Part shown: piece after piece, positions 43,433 through 55,729 of the stretch | Layout of the letters: every line of letters starts with the position of its first letter | How positions within the stretch are numbered: the stretch's first letter is position 1 | NCBI RefSeq assembly: GCF_001638985.1 | Contig: NW_017265173.1 | Coordinates: forward strand, 11,062 to 75,061 | Source: Phycomyces blakesleeanus NRRL 1555(-) | Lineage: Eukaryota > Mucoromycota > Mucoromycetes > Mucorales > Phycomycetaceae | Direction of reading: 5' to 3' | Length of the DNA: 64,000 bases | The notes under the pieces: generated by a model | Told to the model about the DNA's origin: nothing | The model's input: the letters and a program-made list of their open reading frames with translations, nothing else | The model's database searches: none | Made by a program: the position numbers and the translations under genes

Positions 43433-44702
43433 ATGACAAAGCGTATTCCTACTGCTCCCCGCCGACCCAACCTATGCATGAATGCTGTTCTTAATAGCAC
43501 AATTGCAGGTGTTGTTGCTCCAATTGATACACCAACTCCAGAAGTAGCAGCTGACACAGCCCCTGAAGTTCAAGTCGCTGTGACCCCAATGGATCACGTC
43601 CTTACCTTGTTGGCAGCCAACAATGTGTCGATGCAATCCTTGCAAGAAAATGCAAAAGGAGTGACTGATGCAATAACTCATTTGAAGAATGGCCTGAATT
43701 TGTCCAACAAGACAAATGAATTTTTGAAGAACTCGGTCCTTCAGCTCATGACTGAAAATGCTGAAATAAAAAAGGCAATGACCAGCCAAAATTCCGTGAT
43801 GCCTTCTGCTGTACCAGCGGATTCTTCTTCCATGGATGATGATCTTGACCTTGGAGCGAAACATCATCCCTTGATTTCTGTAAGTAAATTGATAATAATA
43901 ACATTACTGATTAATATATCTGATACTGTTTTTATAGCAACTTATCAATAGTTACATCAAGAAACCGAACTTTGTTAGCACAGACCCGCTCAAAGTTGCT
44001 GAGAATAATAATAGATCAGCATGGTCAATGACTGGCACGTATGGCAACAAGTACAACAAGACACTTGCACTGGCTCTCTTCAAGTACCTGAGACCTCAAA
44101 GATGTTGCACAAATGTGTCAAAGAGTGTCATTATGAATATAATAAAGAATCACTACCAAAATCAAGTGTGAGTCTTCCGGATCTCAGCAGAGAAGATTAT
44201 GGCTAGAAATAAAGCTGGAAGAAGACGCAACAGAAAGAAGACCGTAAGTTTTAAAATAAAATTAATTTACTATTGATTTAATGTTTTAATACAATACTCT
44301 TTGGTAGCTTCTTGACCATCGTATTATCACGTACCAGACATATACAGAGGCTATTCATGAGGGCATGAATCGATATGATTGCGGAAATATTCTTTCTATT
44401 GACGTGATGTCTGATGGCGAGTCGGATGGAGATAACAAAGTGCAGGCATATCGTCCCAGCTGGAGAACTGATGAGGTAATGTTAAACATCTATTTATGTT
44501 TTAAAGAAAATAATAATACTTTATTAATACTATTTATTCTTTAAACCAGCTCCAGACGTTTATTAGTACTATTGATGAACTTACTGTTATCCGTTTGAAG
44601 AAAAATTCAGAAAGCTTGAAAAAGCGCATCCCTTATGAGAAAGAAGTGAGCATTCCCGAGAATTTGGCAGTCACTTTACCAGATTGGTGCTTTTCAAAAT
44701 AA
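43433..44702 (+). pseudogene. CACTA accessory protein (copy D), one stop codon
   Basis: Exons 43433-43879, 43938-44243 (306 bp), 44308-44475 and 44550-44702. Exon 1 ends acidic (MDDDLDLGAKHH) after a helical stretch with coiled-coil character (EFLKNSVLQLMTENAEIKKA). Exon 2 ends very basic (KAGRRRNRKKT). Exon 3 has MSDGESDGDN and RPSWRTDE. The protein ends LPDWCFSK. TGA at 44169-44171 lies in exon 2 in frame; CGA to TGA would explain it. Whether a shorter protein is still made is open. Convergent with Tnp2, 207 bp between stops. Confidence 0.7.
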
Positions 44703-44909
44703 ATCATTTTTTTCTTGCCAACTATTTTAGAGTCTTTTTTCTACTTGTTTATGTTTACGGATTAGCATGATGTATACAGATGCATGTATAGCATGCCAAG
44801 TACAATCAAAAATTTATAGAAATAATAAAAAATAAACGTGCAGCTATATATATTAGTCTGTATTAATTAATTTTTCTTTTTTATACGTGTTTTATTTTTG
44901 TATTTGAAT

Positions 44910-47900
44910 CTAAATATATATTTTTTGTGGCAAAGGAACTACACACATCTGAACTTCGCCTTCTAGACCAAGGTGCTCGCCTACTGCGACTGGATAGCAG
45001 ATTCTATGCACTGGGAGAATGCTGTTCATGCTGTCATCTTCGAACCCCACCTCATTCACCTCAACTCCTTCTCCTGCTCTGGGCTGAAGTAAAACTTCCT
45101 TGTACCATCGTACATATGCAAATACATGCTGGCTCGCATGACCAGCAAACGAGTTTACAGCAGTATTGACAAAGAGGTACTCAATTTGGCCCGCGTATGG
45201 CTTGGTACTTCTACCATCACTTGTCTCAAACAAGGCTTGCATGAACGACCCACGCTGATTCTTCGTTTTGCTCTTGTAGATTTGCCCAAGAAGATTGATT
45301 GATTCAAACTTCTGTATCCGATTGTTAACAAAATTATTGAAATGACCAGCCTGACGATAATGAACAAGAGTTTGATCATCGTATGTCTCGCGATAGTATT
45401 CCAACAAATGCTCATACTCGGATTCATCCATGGAAATCTCCCCCTTTAGAGCTAAAGGAAGTGCGGAAGGGGGCAAAGGCTCGTTTCCCTTGACGATATC
45501 AAAGTTGATCTCAGGAGAATCAAGAAAAGCATTGATATCGAATTGGATTGAGGTGGCAGTGGAAGTGGAAGTGGCTATGGAATTGGCAGTGGATGCAGTG
45601 AGCTCAAGGATGATCGCCAAATGCTCAGGTCGAATTATTGGCAAAGTTTGGCGAATAAGATCTCCCTGGTATGCTTCTTCAAGATACTTCTTCATATAGG
45701 TTCCCTCAAACCCGTCTTTTCTATTTGTCGCATAGTTTTTCAAGATACCATTGCATCTTTCGAAACTAAAAAGCCAATAGCCATAAACCGGGCCAAAGTT
45801 CAGTACAGTCTCTCGCAGATGAAGATGGAGATGCATGTTTGGCGAAAGGAATGGGGCTTTATACAACTTCTCGCACTCTCTGCAGAAAGCCTCCAAAGAT
45901 TGATGGGCTTCATCAAGGTGAGCCATGGATATGCTTGGCATTGAGAGGTACTGGCATGCATTGACAAACGTTGTCCAGTTACCGAGATGAGCTCCAGGTA
46001 GACGACCACGCAGGAGAACAGGAGAGTACACCAAGCACCAAGACTTCCACTTGTCGGCCTTCATGAATGGGAAGCCACGCCCGATCTTTGTCCCTAATGG
46101 CGTGTAGTCCTCTGGCAGTACAAGCTTGTCAGCATCCAACTGCATTTCGGCCAAGTGTGCATCTGTGATGAGACCTGAAGATCTCCATTTCTCCATTATC
46201 CTCTTTGCTGTTCCGAGGTACAGGTTGTGCATCGGATCGATGACAGTGCACTCCACGAGGTTAAAGTAAACCAGGTCATGCAATTCTGACCATCGGACAC
46301 CATTTTCCCTCTCCAATCTCTTTCTCTGTGCATCACTGCTGGCCATTCTCCACAACTCAGCATCACAGCGGTTTTCGGCATCAGTGCGAGGCACCCACTC
46401 AGAAAACACGAACCCAGAGTAGTCCACAGCATTGGAGTCTGGAAGGCGAGGGAACTGTCGGTTACACTTATTGCATGCACATGTGCTTGAATGAGAGGTG
46501 AACCCACAAGTCTTACGGGCAGCAGGAATGTTGCAGGCAACAAGAAGAAGGGCAGCACGGACAAGAGCACCAGATGGGCACTGTACGGTAGGCATCACCA
46601 CACCGCCATACAACTGGTTGAGTTCCGCGACAAGGGGACGGAGGTAGTGATTGATCTCACTTGTCTTTGCTTCCTTGGGCCCTGGCATGAGACCAACGAG
46701 AACAACATTCTCCTTCTTGTACCATTCCGATCTTGGCAAGTTGTTGATGCAAAGGTATATCGCACCACAGGAGTAAGTGACCCCATCGAAAGGTTGAAAC
46801 CAATCGATATTCATGGTAAGCATTATGGAGCGCTCATGATTCACAAACGGTAAACCATTGCTATCCTTCAGACTGTTCCACTTCGTACCGTCGTAAATGT
46901 CAAACATCATGCCTGGAACTTGCACTCTGATTCTCCAATGGTTAATGGTGTCTTCGAATCCAGGGCGGCAAAAAAGGATAGACAATGTTTTGATTATGGA
47001 GTTATACATGTAGATCTTTTTGGGGATAGTCAAGGCTCTTGATGTTGCAAAGAAAAGAGCGTTTCCACATTCTCTACCAGAGAGTCTCTCGAAATTACAG
47101 CACTCTGGAACAACATCGGACTCTTCGTATACTTTGTTACAATCGCCACATGCAACAAACCACTGGACACCTCGAGTCACGTCGCTGAGACCGGTCATAG
47201 AGTTGACACCGCTTATACTGAGGGGAAGACGGAAAGACTGTCCAAAGTGTGCCAATACTTTGTTAAGAAACTTTAACAGAACAGCACCACCAGAATTGAC
47301 AACATATTTGGATATGAAGAAGGCAGCAAAAGAAGCAATGAAAGCATGAGTAGGATCGACTGGCATATTGGATGAAGAAAAGTGCTCTATTTGAAAAAAA
47401 AATCAATACTTGTTGACTTTATTGATTTATATGTGCTTTTTGTACTAACCTCTAACATCATCAGATTCATCGTCAGAAATATCCAAAATGGTTGCTTCAA
47501 TGACACCCTCATCTTCGCTTTCAGAATCAAACAAGAAATCAATGCCAAAAAGAGGTAAGTCTTCGGCTGTTTTGTTAGGTAAAAAAGAATCAAATTATTA
47601 GATATTATAAATGATTATAAAACTTTAATAAAAATACTATGCATACCTTCAACTTGATCTTCGGCATCAACATTGTATTCAAAGTCAATCTCCATGTCAT
47701 TGTCATTCGACATTACTTCTATAACTGAGGCTATATTATATGAAAATAAATATTTAATTAAAATTGTCTCAATAATAATTTTCTTAAATTTGAACTTACA
47801 AGAAGATCCTGACTGATATTGTCTCACGATATCCTGTTGTGCATGTCTTCTGAGTGTTTGGGTAGACACCAAAACAAATCCCATGCTATTGGAAGAGCAT

Positions 47901-47942
47901 TTAGAGCACTTACATTCTGAATTGTTGTTGTTGTTTGACATA
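44910..47942 (-). CDS. Tnp2 transposase (copy D), apparently intact
   Basis: Four exons. Exon 1 from ATG 47942 has CKCSKC and a later histidine (RRHAQQD). Exons 2 and 3 are acidic (EIDFEYNVDAEDQVE; LFDSESEDEG, DISDDESDD). A long exon of 818 codons from MPVDPTHAF follows without a stop. Motifs in order: CGDC pair, TMNIDWFQPFDGVTYSCGAI, VGLMPGPKEAKTSEINHYL, CACNKCNRQFPRLP, CTVIDPMHNLYLGTAKRIM, NMHLHLHLRETVLNFGPVY and FERCNG, then the linker KGNEPLPPSALPL and a C-terminal domain ending LPQKIYI. Tnp2 cuts the element ends; likely acidic residues are in NIDW, IIDPMHN and FER. This is the only copy in the window with an unbroken Tnp2 chain, so it could supply activity to the others. Confidence 0.9.
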
Positions 47943-48526
47943 TTGTGTGCGTGTGTTTTATTTTTTAAGTCTTTAGAATTGACAAGAATAGAAAATTGTT
48001 CAGGAACACAATTTAATATATATCTTTCCAAATTATATCAGCTTCCAAAATGACATAGTTTATTCTGGTTGTTAAAATGGGCAGTTCTCTAAACAGTAAT
48101 TGATTGCCTCATTCTAAAATACAATAATACACGCTTTTGTTAAAACATGTCGTCATGTACATTTTATTGGCTGTAGAGCATATACAACAAAAATATTTGT
48201 AGTAATATCACAACCATTAACCTCATCATACTTATAAATAAATATTACAACAATAAAAAGCTTTATTATCTCACTCAAAAGATATCATTTGGTTTAAGTT
48301 TCCTACAACTATTGACTCTGCGACATGGCTACAAGTCCCAAAAAGAAATCTCGCAGACATTTTTTACAAAAAAGAGTAAACTCGTTTTTTTATCCAATAA
48401 AACAGACCGAGCATTATCATCGCCGTCGAAAATAAAAAAGACAAAAGTGATGGAAATTTAAGCTACCACTCCACAAATAATAGTACCCTACGCCATAGAT
48501 GAAATTACCCTATTTTTCCAGTGTTA

Positions 48527-48940
48527 ACTAGTGTCGGTGTTACAATTATGACATCAAGTCATAAATCGTACTTCTTTAGCTCTTAGCTATTCTTTTCTCT
48601 TTTATATTAGAGCTTTAGGATTTCCTACTAAATTAGCTCCATATCGATCTGACACAGTTTACCCAGCAGTATGATATAATTATCTTAACAATTTTTAAGC
48701 TATTATCTACAGTACTAACTGTAATAATTATTTGGCTGATTACTTAATCATTTATATAAATTTTATACTGACAAGATGATAGCTACTACGCTATCCCAAT
48801 ATGAATATGTTCTTATATGTGATAAATCCAACATCCGAGTGTCTGGATCATCACAACTCGTATATAAAATAGATGACTACTTTGTTACATATGTTTGCTT
48901 CTGATGAAAATGCATCTTTTTCCATCTGGTTAAATGTAAA
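48527..48940 (+). pseudogene. MULE intron remainder and start of second exon
   Basis: DNA between D and E. From about 48869 it reads MTTLLHMFASDENASFSIWL up to the AAA at 48938-48940. The frame continues after copy E at 55730 (NVKLAKQNYCIFEINLSVYN). This shows that E lies inside a MULE exon. The upstream part has no other coding signal. Confidence 0.7.
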
Positions 48941-49787
48941 CACTGGGAAATAACAATAAATACACATCGGGAAATTCAGGCATACTATTGTGAATATTCC
49001 GCATTTTACAGTGGGGTTTTGCCTATTTCCACTGGTACCAAAGCTGATCTGGTTACATGTGCACAGACCTGCTATCTACAAGTGTAAAGTTCGATAGCAC
49101 TAGTGAAGTTGGGGTCAATAGTAATTTTATATCTTTGTATATAATAGAGTACCAAGAAAACTTTATTTCAAACTTTGTTTTTTTGCTGTAATACAATCTG
49201 TTTCCATGTTAAAGGTTAATAATCAGGGACTACGTCGCATGCATATTGTTGAGCTATCTCTGGGTGAATAGTTAGAACCATGGACATTTTATTGCTTATA
49301 AGCCAATCATTAACACTCTTTATTTTGAGGTCATAGATTATCTGCTCCCCCAATCACTTGATATTCAATTATTATTGGTTTGAATTATAGTTTATTTTTG
49401 TATTTATTAGAAAAAATAGAAGGATTCTAGGTTAATAGTATTAGAATAATATTATATGCCTCGGGCCGTCTTCACTGGTATCCTTCATATGACTCAAATC
49501 AAGCAGTGCTTTATATATAATGTTTGTAAACCCTCATATTCAGTAGTTATCTTTGGCACAGATACTATTTAACATAATAGAAGAGAAGTTAGATGTGTAT
49601 TTAAATATTTACATGTTGTGAGTGATATATTAATTTGAGAATACATACAATATAATGACTGAAGAAGATAAAAATAAAACTTTGAGAGTTCGAGGAATGG
49701 CATCAAGTATAATTTCTTTAACAATGAAAATAATATAGAGAAGTTAGTTTGAGTGAATTGGGTGACAGAATATGTAATGAATGTACC

Positions 49788-50480
49788 CAAAGAAAGTCAA
49801 TTTATTTGTAGACCTAGATAGTATTTGTCAAGAGTTGATATAACCTTTAGTAAAAAACATATATTAATATACAGTATAAATAATACTATCATACATATTA
49901 AGAGAATAAAAGAAGAAGTCTTACCATGTCAATGATGGCGCCAAGAGATAGAGGTTCTTGATTCATTGCGTGTTTGGCAGATGAACATTCATCTGTAATA
50001 AAAATTATATTCTGTCTGATAAATATTAAAAGTAAATAAAAAATAAAATATTACCGTGTTGATGGTCTTGTTTAATTGTAGGGAATATTTTTGGCGATAT
50101 TGTCTATAAAAAAGAAGGAGAAAAGTCAGAATAATTTTATAGGATGATGACATGAAGTATAGTTACTAACCTGGACTAATCTGGATGGCCATTGTAAAGA
50201 GAATACATCAGAAGGAAAAAACACGCTAGTATCTATGACAACTGAAATAATAATTATTATTTAGTTACATTTGAAGAAAAGAATTGCTTTAAAAAAAAGA
50301 AAATATGTTACCAAAAAAGTTTGTGAATATAGTAAAATACTAAGAGAGTATATATGTATCTATGACAACAGAATGTATTAATCTTGTTGTTGTCTGTACA
50401 GAAGTATTTTTAAGAAGAATGTATCTTACCAGTAAAATTCACAGTTATAACAAAAATCAGAAAGAGAAAGAAAAGAAAAG
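49788..50480 (-). pseudogene. Spliced tiny-exon gene (copy E), one stop
   Basis: Exons on the minus strand: one ending at 50430, then 50232-50171 (62 bp), 50103-50055 (49), 49992-49925 (68) and 49845-49788 (58). The lengths are identical to copy A. Peptides: PSDVFSLQWPSRLVQTISPK with IFPTIK, then DECSSAKHAMNQEPLSLGAI, then LDKYYLGLQIN. TGA follows QIN. The first visible exon is hydrophobic (LFLIFVITVNFT), like that of A. No ATG was identified. Diverges from the accessory gene. Function unknown. Confidence 0.45.
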
Positions 50481-50967
50481 AAAATGGTCGATAAGGAAAA
50501 ATATGGAAAAATATGGAAAAATAAAAAAAATAAGTAAATAAAATACAAAAAAAACAAAATAGGTAATTAAAAAAAATGAAACTCACAAAAAATATCCAAA
50601 AAGCATAATAGATATAATGGTGTAGTATCTAAAAGCAATCTTTGTATCAATTTACACAGTGTGTGTACAAGAAGTTACTTTAGATATATTCTTTTAACCA
50701 AGATTAATCAAGACTAGACATCCTTTTTTTTTGGAAATATAAATATACGTTTTTGCTACAATCTTACTCACTTTTGCTCACGCACTCTTACAATTATTCT
50801 TACTTATACTCACACTTCTCTCTCTATCCCCCCATCTTTTTCTGTCTTTTATTTTGATATGTTTGATAATAAATATAATTGTAGTGTATAATAGAAATTT
50901 ATTCAAAGAATATAAAAGCATTAACAGTTAATACATATTTGAACTTATATTTTTAAATTAATAGAAT

Positions 50968-52138
50968 ATGTCTAACCAAAATGAAAGCTATCCCACTCGA
51001 CGCACTCCTGCTGAGAGAGAGATAGCAAACTCTCTTGCCATCTTGCGTTGTGACATGACCACTGTCATGAAAGACGTTGCTGATATCAAAGCAAAAACTT
51101 CGAACACTCCTGTGTCTGCTGTTTTGTAGAGTCAGCCAATGGCTTTAGTGCATGCTGTTGCTCCTGTGAGCATGGAAATGAATGTAGCTGGTTCTTCCAC
51201 CATGGCTTCTGATGCAAAATCAGTCAACAAAACAAAAACCTATGTATGTATCATACATATAGTAAATTATATTTTTAATAACTTACCAAGATTCAATAGA
51301 GACTTCTTTGGGAGCATTTGTGGGACCCTAAGTTCAAGTCAAAACATTTGGCTGAAATTCAAGCCAACAATGGCAAGTCAAGGTGGAACATGGCTGTCAA
51401 CTTCAACCAGTTGCCAAATACTAAGTTGACAGAAAACCTCGTTGCCTACTTGGAAAGAAATTTTGTAGGAGCAGGACTGAGAAAAAGTGATGTTCGTGAC
51501 TTTGTCTACACAAACGTCACTAGCAGAAAGCATGCAGCTAATAAGTCTCAGGCTAAAAAGAAGTCAGACAATGCTCGCAACAGAAGAAGTAGCCGCGAAA
51601 AGGAGGTAAGTTATACTTTATTTATTTATTATTTGAACAATTCTTATCTAAGTCATTAATTTAAAGCAAAAAAAGAAAGCTAATTTAATATTTTCAACAG
51701 CACTTGAAACGTTGCAAAACAGCGTACCAGTCTAACAAGACTGCTATTGATGACGAGATGAAAAGAGATTGCTCTGGTCTCATTATAGAAGAGGCTATGT
51801 CTGTTGGTGAGTCAGACGATGGCACTTCGCCTCATGTTTCTTATAGTGGGCTTCGTCTTCGTCGTCCAGATTGGAGAAGTGATGAGGTAATTAGTTTTTT
51901 TAAAGTTGAAATATTTAATTTAGTTAATATATTATATTGTATTATACTGAATAAAATATTAATATCTTTAATATAGTACAACCACTTCATCACACTTGTT
52001 GACAACAAAGTGGTAGCTGATTTAGGCTTAAATAGCCATCAATTGCTGTCATGTGCTTTTGGCGAAACCATTGAAGGACCAGTCCCTGATGCAATTGCGT
52101 CACAGTTTCCTCAGTGGGCTCTTAGAAACGGGCCCTAA
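50968..52138 (+). pseudogene. CACTA accessory protein (copy E), one stop codon
   Basis: Exons 50968-51243, 51300-51605 (306 bp), 51701-51886 (186 bp) and 51977-52138 (162 bp). The last three lengths equal those of copy B. Exon 1 has an in-frame TAG at 51127-51129 (probably from CAG). Exon 2 has GLRKSDVRDFVYTNVTSRKH and a basic end (RNRRSSREKE). Exon 3 has MSVGESDDGT and RPDWRSDE. The protein ends FPQWALRNGP. Convergent with Tnp2, 153 bp between stops. Confidence 0.7.
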
Positions 52139-52291
52139 ATAAAGTTTATATTTCTTGTTCATTTTTTCTTCATTCATAACGTCTTATACTTTAAATAACC
52201 AAAAAAATGCATAAAGAGGCATTACTTGTTCTTTGTTTTTTATTTAATTATTCTCATAAAAAATCATAGTGCATAATTATTCATAAAGGCT

Positions 52292-55200
52292 TCAGGCATA
52301 GTATTTTTTTGGCATAGGAATGACTAGCATTCTTTTTTCGTTCATATCAGTTACATCTACAGCAGTTGCGACCTCTAAGTGTATGCAATGTACAGGCAAG
52401 ATGCTGTGATAATTATCAGCAGAGAATTCTGGCAAGCAGATTGCAATACCTTCATCTCTGTGTTCATTGTCATTTGTCGAATTATACCATCGGATGTATG
52501 CAAAAACATGCTGGTCTTGATGTAATGTTGATGCTCGGTGGTTTGAATGAGGAGGCTGAGTAAATGAATGTATAAAAAGATACTGAATTTGTCCAGTATA
52601 TAGGCTTGAAGTTCGGCCATTGCTGCTATGGAAGAAAGCTTGAACGAGTGACCTGTGCTTACCAGAACTGTTGTTCCCAATATATGTTTGGCCAAGGAGA
52701 TCAATTGATTTCAATTTTGTGATTTAGTTATTTACAAAATATTGTGACAATCTGGTATCGTGGTAAGAAATGGGATTGGGCATGGCATAGGCGATTTTAT
52801 AATAATCTAACAATTGAGGATAATCAATATTACTCATTGTTGATTCTTTTAAGGACTGTAAAGGAAAGGTGGATGGGGGGAGTGGTTCATTGCCTTTGAT
52901 AGGTGCTGCTCAATCTAAGGATGAGTCTACAAATTGTTGCAGTCGGAAAGGTTGTTGGTTGGTTGGAGCATAAGTGGCATAGGTCATTATAGGTGCGGTC
53001 GTAGAGGTAAGTTTTTCGAAAAGAGGAAGGAATGGAATGAGGCTTGAACATGATAATGTATTTCGTACGTAATCAGCTTTGTATGCGTCTGCAGCGAATT
53101 TTGTCATATAGGTTGTTTCAAACCCATCTTTTCTGTTCGTCTTATTATTCTTTAACAAACCATTGTATCTCTCAAAACCAAAGAGCCAATAGCCATACAT
53201 GGGTCCAAAATCACGAATTGTGTCACGAAGATGGAGGTGCAGGTGCATGTTGCAGACGAGGACTTTTGGTTCATATGTATCTTCACAAGATTGACAGAAT
53301 TCTTGTAGATATCTGTGTGCTTGGTCTATTTCGATGAAACTGATTGATGGCTTTACAAGTATACGGCATGCTTTTATATAGTGCATCCAGCCATTGAACA
53401 TATTGGACGGAAGAACTGGTTTTAGAAGCACGGGAGAGTACACCAATACCCAAGACTTCCACTCATCTGCTTTCATGTGGGAAAAGCTCTTTCCTATCTT
53501 CGTTTTCAGCTTGGTATAGTCGCTGGGCAATATCATCATTGCTGCAACTGTCTGCATTGCAAGCAGATCATTGTTTTTCATTTTTTTGATTTTTGTCCAT
53601 GTTTCAATCATTCTCTTTGGTGTTCCCAGAAAAAGATTATGCATGGGATCAATGATCGTTCCACGTACTAGATCAAAGTATCCATGGCAATACAACTGTG
53701 ACCATCGAACACCATATTCGACCTCCAGCTGCTGCCTTTCTGAGCGTGTACTCGCACTATTCCACTCCTCAGCATGCACACGGTTTGCTCTATCACTTCG
53801 ATGGCGCCACTGGTCACAATCAAATCCACGGAAATCGACAGAAGAAGTGCCTGGCAGATGATAAAATTGATTGTTGCATTTGTAACAGGCGCATGTGCTG
53901 TTGTGCGCAGTGAACCCACTAGTCTTTCTGGCAGCAGGTATATCGCATGCAACCATCAATAAGGCTGCACAAACAGTTGTACCGTCTGTTTGCTGGTAGG
54001 TGGGTATCTGTATTCCAAGATAGAGCTGTATCATTTCGTCGACTAATGGCTTGAGATAATGATTGATCTCTTCTGATTTTGGCTCTTTTGGTCCAGGCAT
54101 GAGACCAACAAGGATTGTATTTTCTGCTTTAAACCACTCATTTCTAGGCAGGTTGTTAATCACCAGGTAGATAGCACTGCAGGAATAGCTAGTACCATCA
54201 AAAGGCTGGAACCAGTCGATGTTTAATGTCAGCATCAATGAACGAGGATGCTCAACAAAAATTTCATTGTCATTGTCCTTCAAATCAGCCCAGGCTTCAC
54301 CATTGTAAACATCACACAATGTATCAGTGATCTTGAATTCTTGGTTCCAGTGCATGATCTTTTGCTTGAAATTGGGACAGAGGAAAAGAATTTTAAGAGC
54401 ACGTGTGAGAGACTGATATACATAAGACTTCTTTGCGACCAAACCACCAGACAATGATTGGACCATTAATTTGCAATTACAGGCGGTATGTGCACCAAGC
54501 TTTACGAAATCACGATTCAAAGGAGCAGGTACACTTTCCTCATACACCTTGTGACAATCCTGACACACGACAACTCTCTTAATCCCTTTTGTCATGGCTG
54601 AGAATCCTGTCATGCTTTGGAGACCAGAAAGTCTCACGGGCAATTGGAAATCCTGCTCGTAAATCAACAAGAGCTTGTTGATGAACTTGATCAAGACAAC
54701 AGCGTCCTTATTGACCACATAGCAGGAAGCAAACATTACCACAAAAGTAGCAATGAACCTGTGTACTGGATTTTCAGGCATATTTGGGGTGGCAAAAGGA
54801 TCTATTGTAAAAAAAAACAAAAAAAATTAACACCCCCCTTTTTTCAGATTTTTCTTTTTTGGTTCTTTTCCTTGAATTTTTTTTTGGGTCTTTTTTTAGT
54901 AGTTAATTAACACGGACCGACCTTCAGTATCGAATTCTTAGACTTCAATCTCAACAATATTCTCTTCATTGTCTTCACTTTCTTCATCGCCATTGCTTTC
55001 TTTGTCATTGTCATTTTCATCACCATCACTGTTTTCGCCCTTCAACTCATTGCTAAAAGCAATCTCATCGTCAGAAATTGGGGCTCCTTCCCAAACAGGC
55101 GAGTTGGTCTGACCGCCCATTGCTTCCATGGGTCCGGTTTGTTGGTTTGATGTAGCTACATATAGAATTCAATTTTTAGTTTACTTCTCTTTTTATCACA

Positions 55201-55469
55201 ATTAACGTTTCTTACTTTCAAAATCAATATCCATGAGATTTCTTTGAACAGATACATCTATTGAAATAAAACATTATATAAAATAACCAAAATGAAAATG
55301 AAAATGAAAAACAAAACATACTTCTTTCACTTCTTTCCATGTCTTCATATCTTGCTCTTTTATTGTGATGCTGGAGGGTTCGTGTAGAAACAAAGCTGTA
55401 GCCTTGTTGATTATTGCTGCATTTTGTACAATAGCACTTCTTATTATAAAGTTCAGAAGTAGAGGACAT
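52292..55469 (-). pseudogene. Tnp2 transposase (copy E), several stops
   Basis: Exon 1 from ATG 55469 has CYCTKC and LQHHNKRARYE, very like copy B. The acidic exon (DENDNDKESNGDEESEDNEE) has TAA at 54938-54940. The long exon from about 54800 has NIDWFQPFDGTSYSC, GLMPGPKEPKSEEINHYLKP, TIIDPMHNLFLGTPKRMI, CNMHLHLHLRDTIRDFGPMY and FERYNG. Stops follow at 52910-52912 and 52724-52726, and the C-terminal domain ends MPKKYYA. B and E are closer to each other than to C or D. Inactive as read. Confidence 0.85.
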
Positions 55470-55729
55470 GGTGTTTATTTTGTTATAAATGTTAAGATAA
55501 AAGGGAAACAAGTGTTACATTTACTTTATTTGTTCAAACTTTATAATAATAATAATAATAATGATAAAATAACTTGGATGGTTATTATATCCAAGCCAAT
55601 AGAAAATTACAACATGACTTTATGAACATGTACACCAAAAAACATGCTGAGATCAAAAATTGCTCTAAATATCCACATGTAACCATGAACCTTCACACAA
55701 GGGTATTCAGGGTCATTTCTCTAGTGAAA

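Larger units (their letters stand above)
41778..48523. mobile_element. CACTA (Tnp2) element, copy D, complete, probably the youngest copy
   Basis: 6746 bp with target duplication TTA (41775-41777 and 48524-48526). A perfect 27-bp inverted repeat begins CACTGGAAAAATAGGGTAAT. Order: tiny-exon unit (-), accessory gene (+), Tnp2 (-). It inserted into the likely intron of the MULE. Confidence 0.97.
48941..55726. mobile_element. CACTA (Tnp2) element, copy E, complete but decayed
   Basis: 6786 bp, target duplication AAA (48938-48940 and 55727-55729). Ends read CACTGGGAAATAAC on the left and CACTAGAGAAATGAC from the right; the fifth base has mutated. Removing E with one AAA fuses the MULE frame exactly, which confirms the limits. 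Order: tiny-exon unit (-), accessory (+), Tnp2 (-). Confidence 0.9.

Noticed and set aside
49039..49045. CACTGG at 49039 as left end of copy E
   Set aside because: The CACTGGG at 48941 has the AAA duplication matching 55727 and restores the MULE frame; 49039 has no partner.
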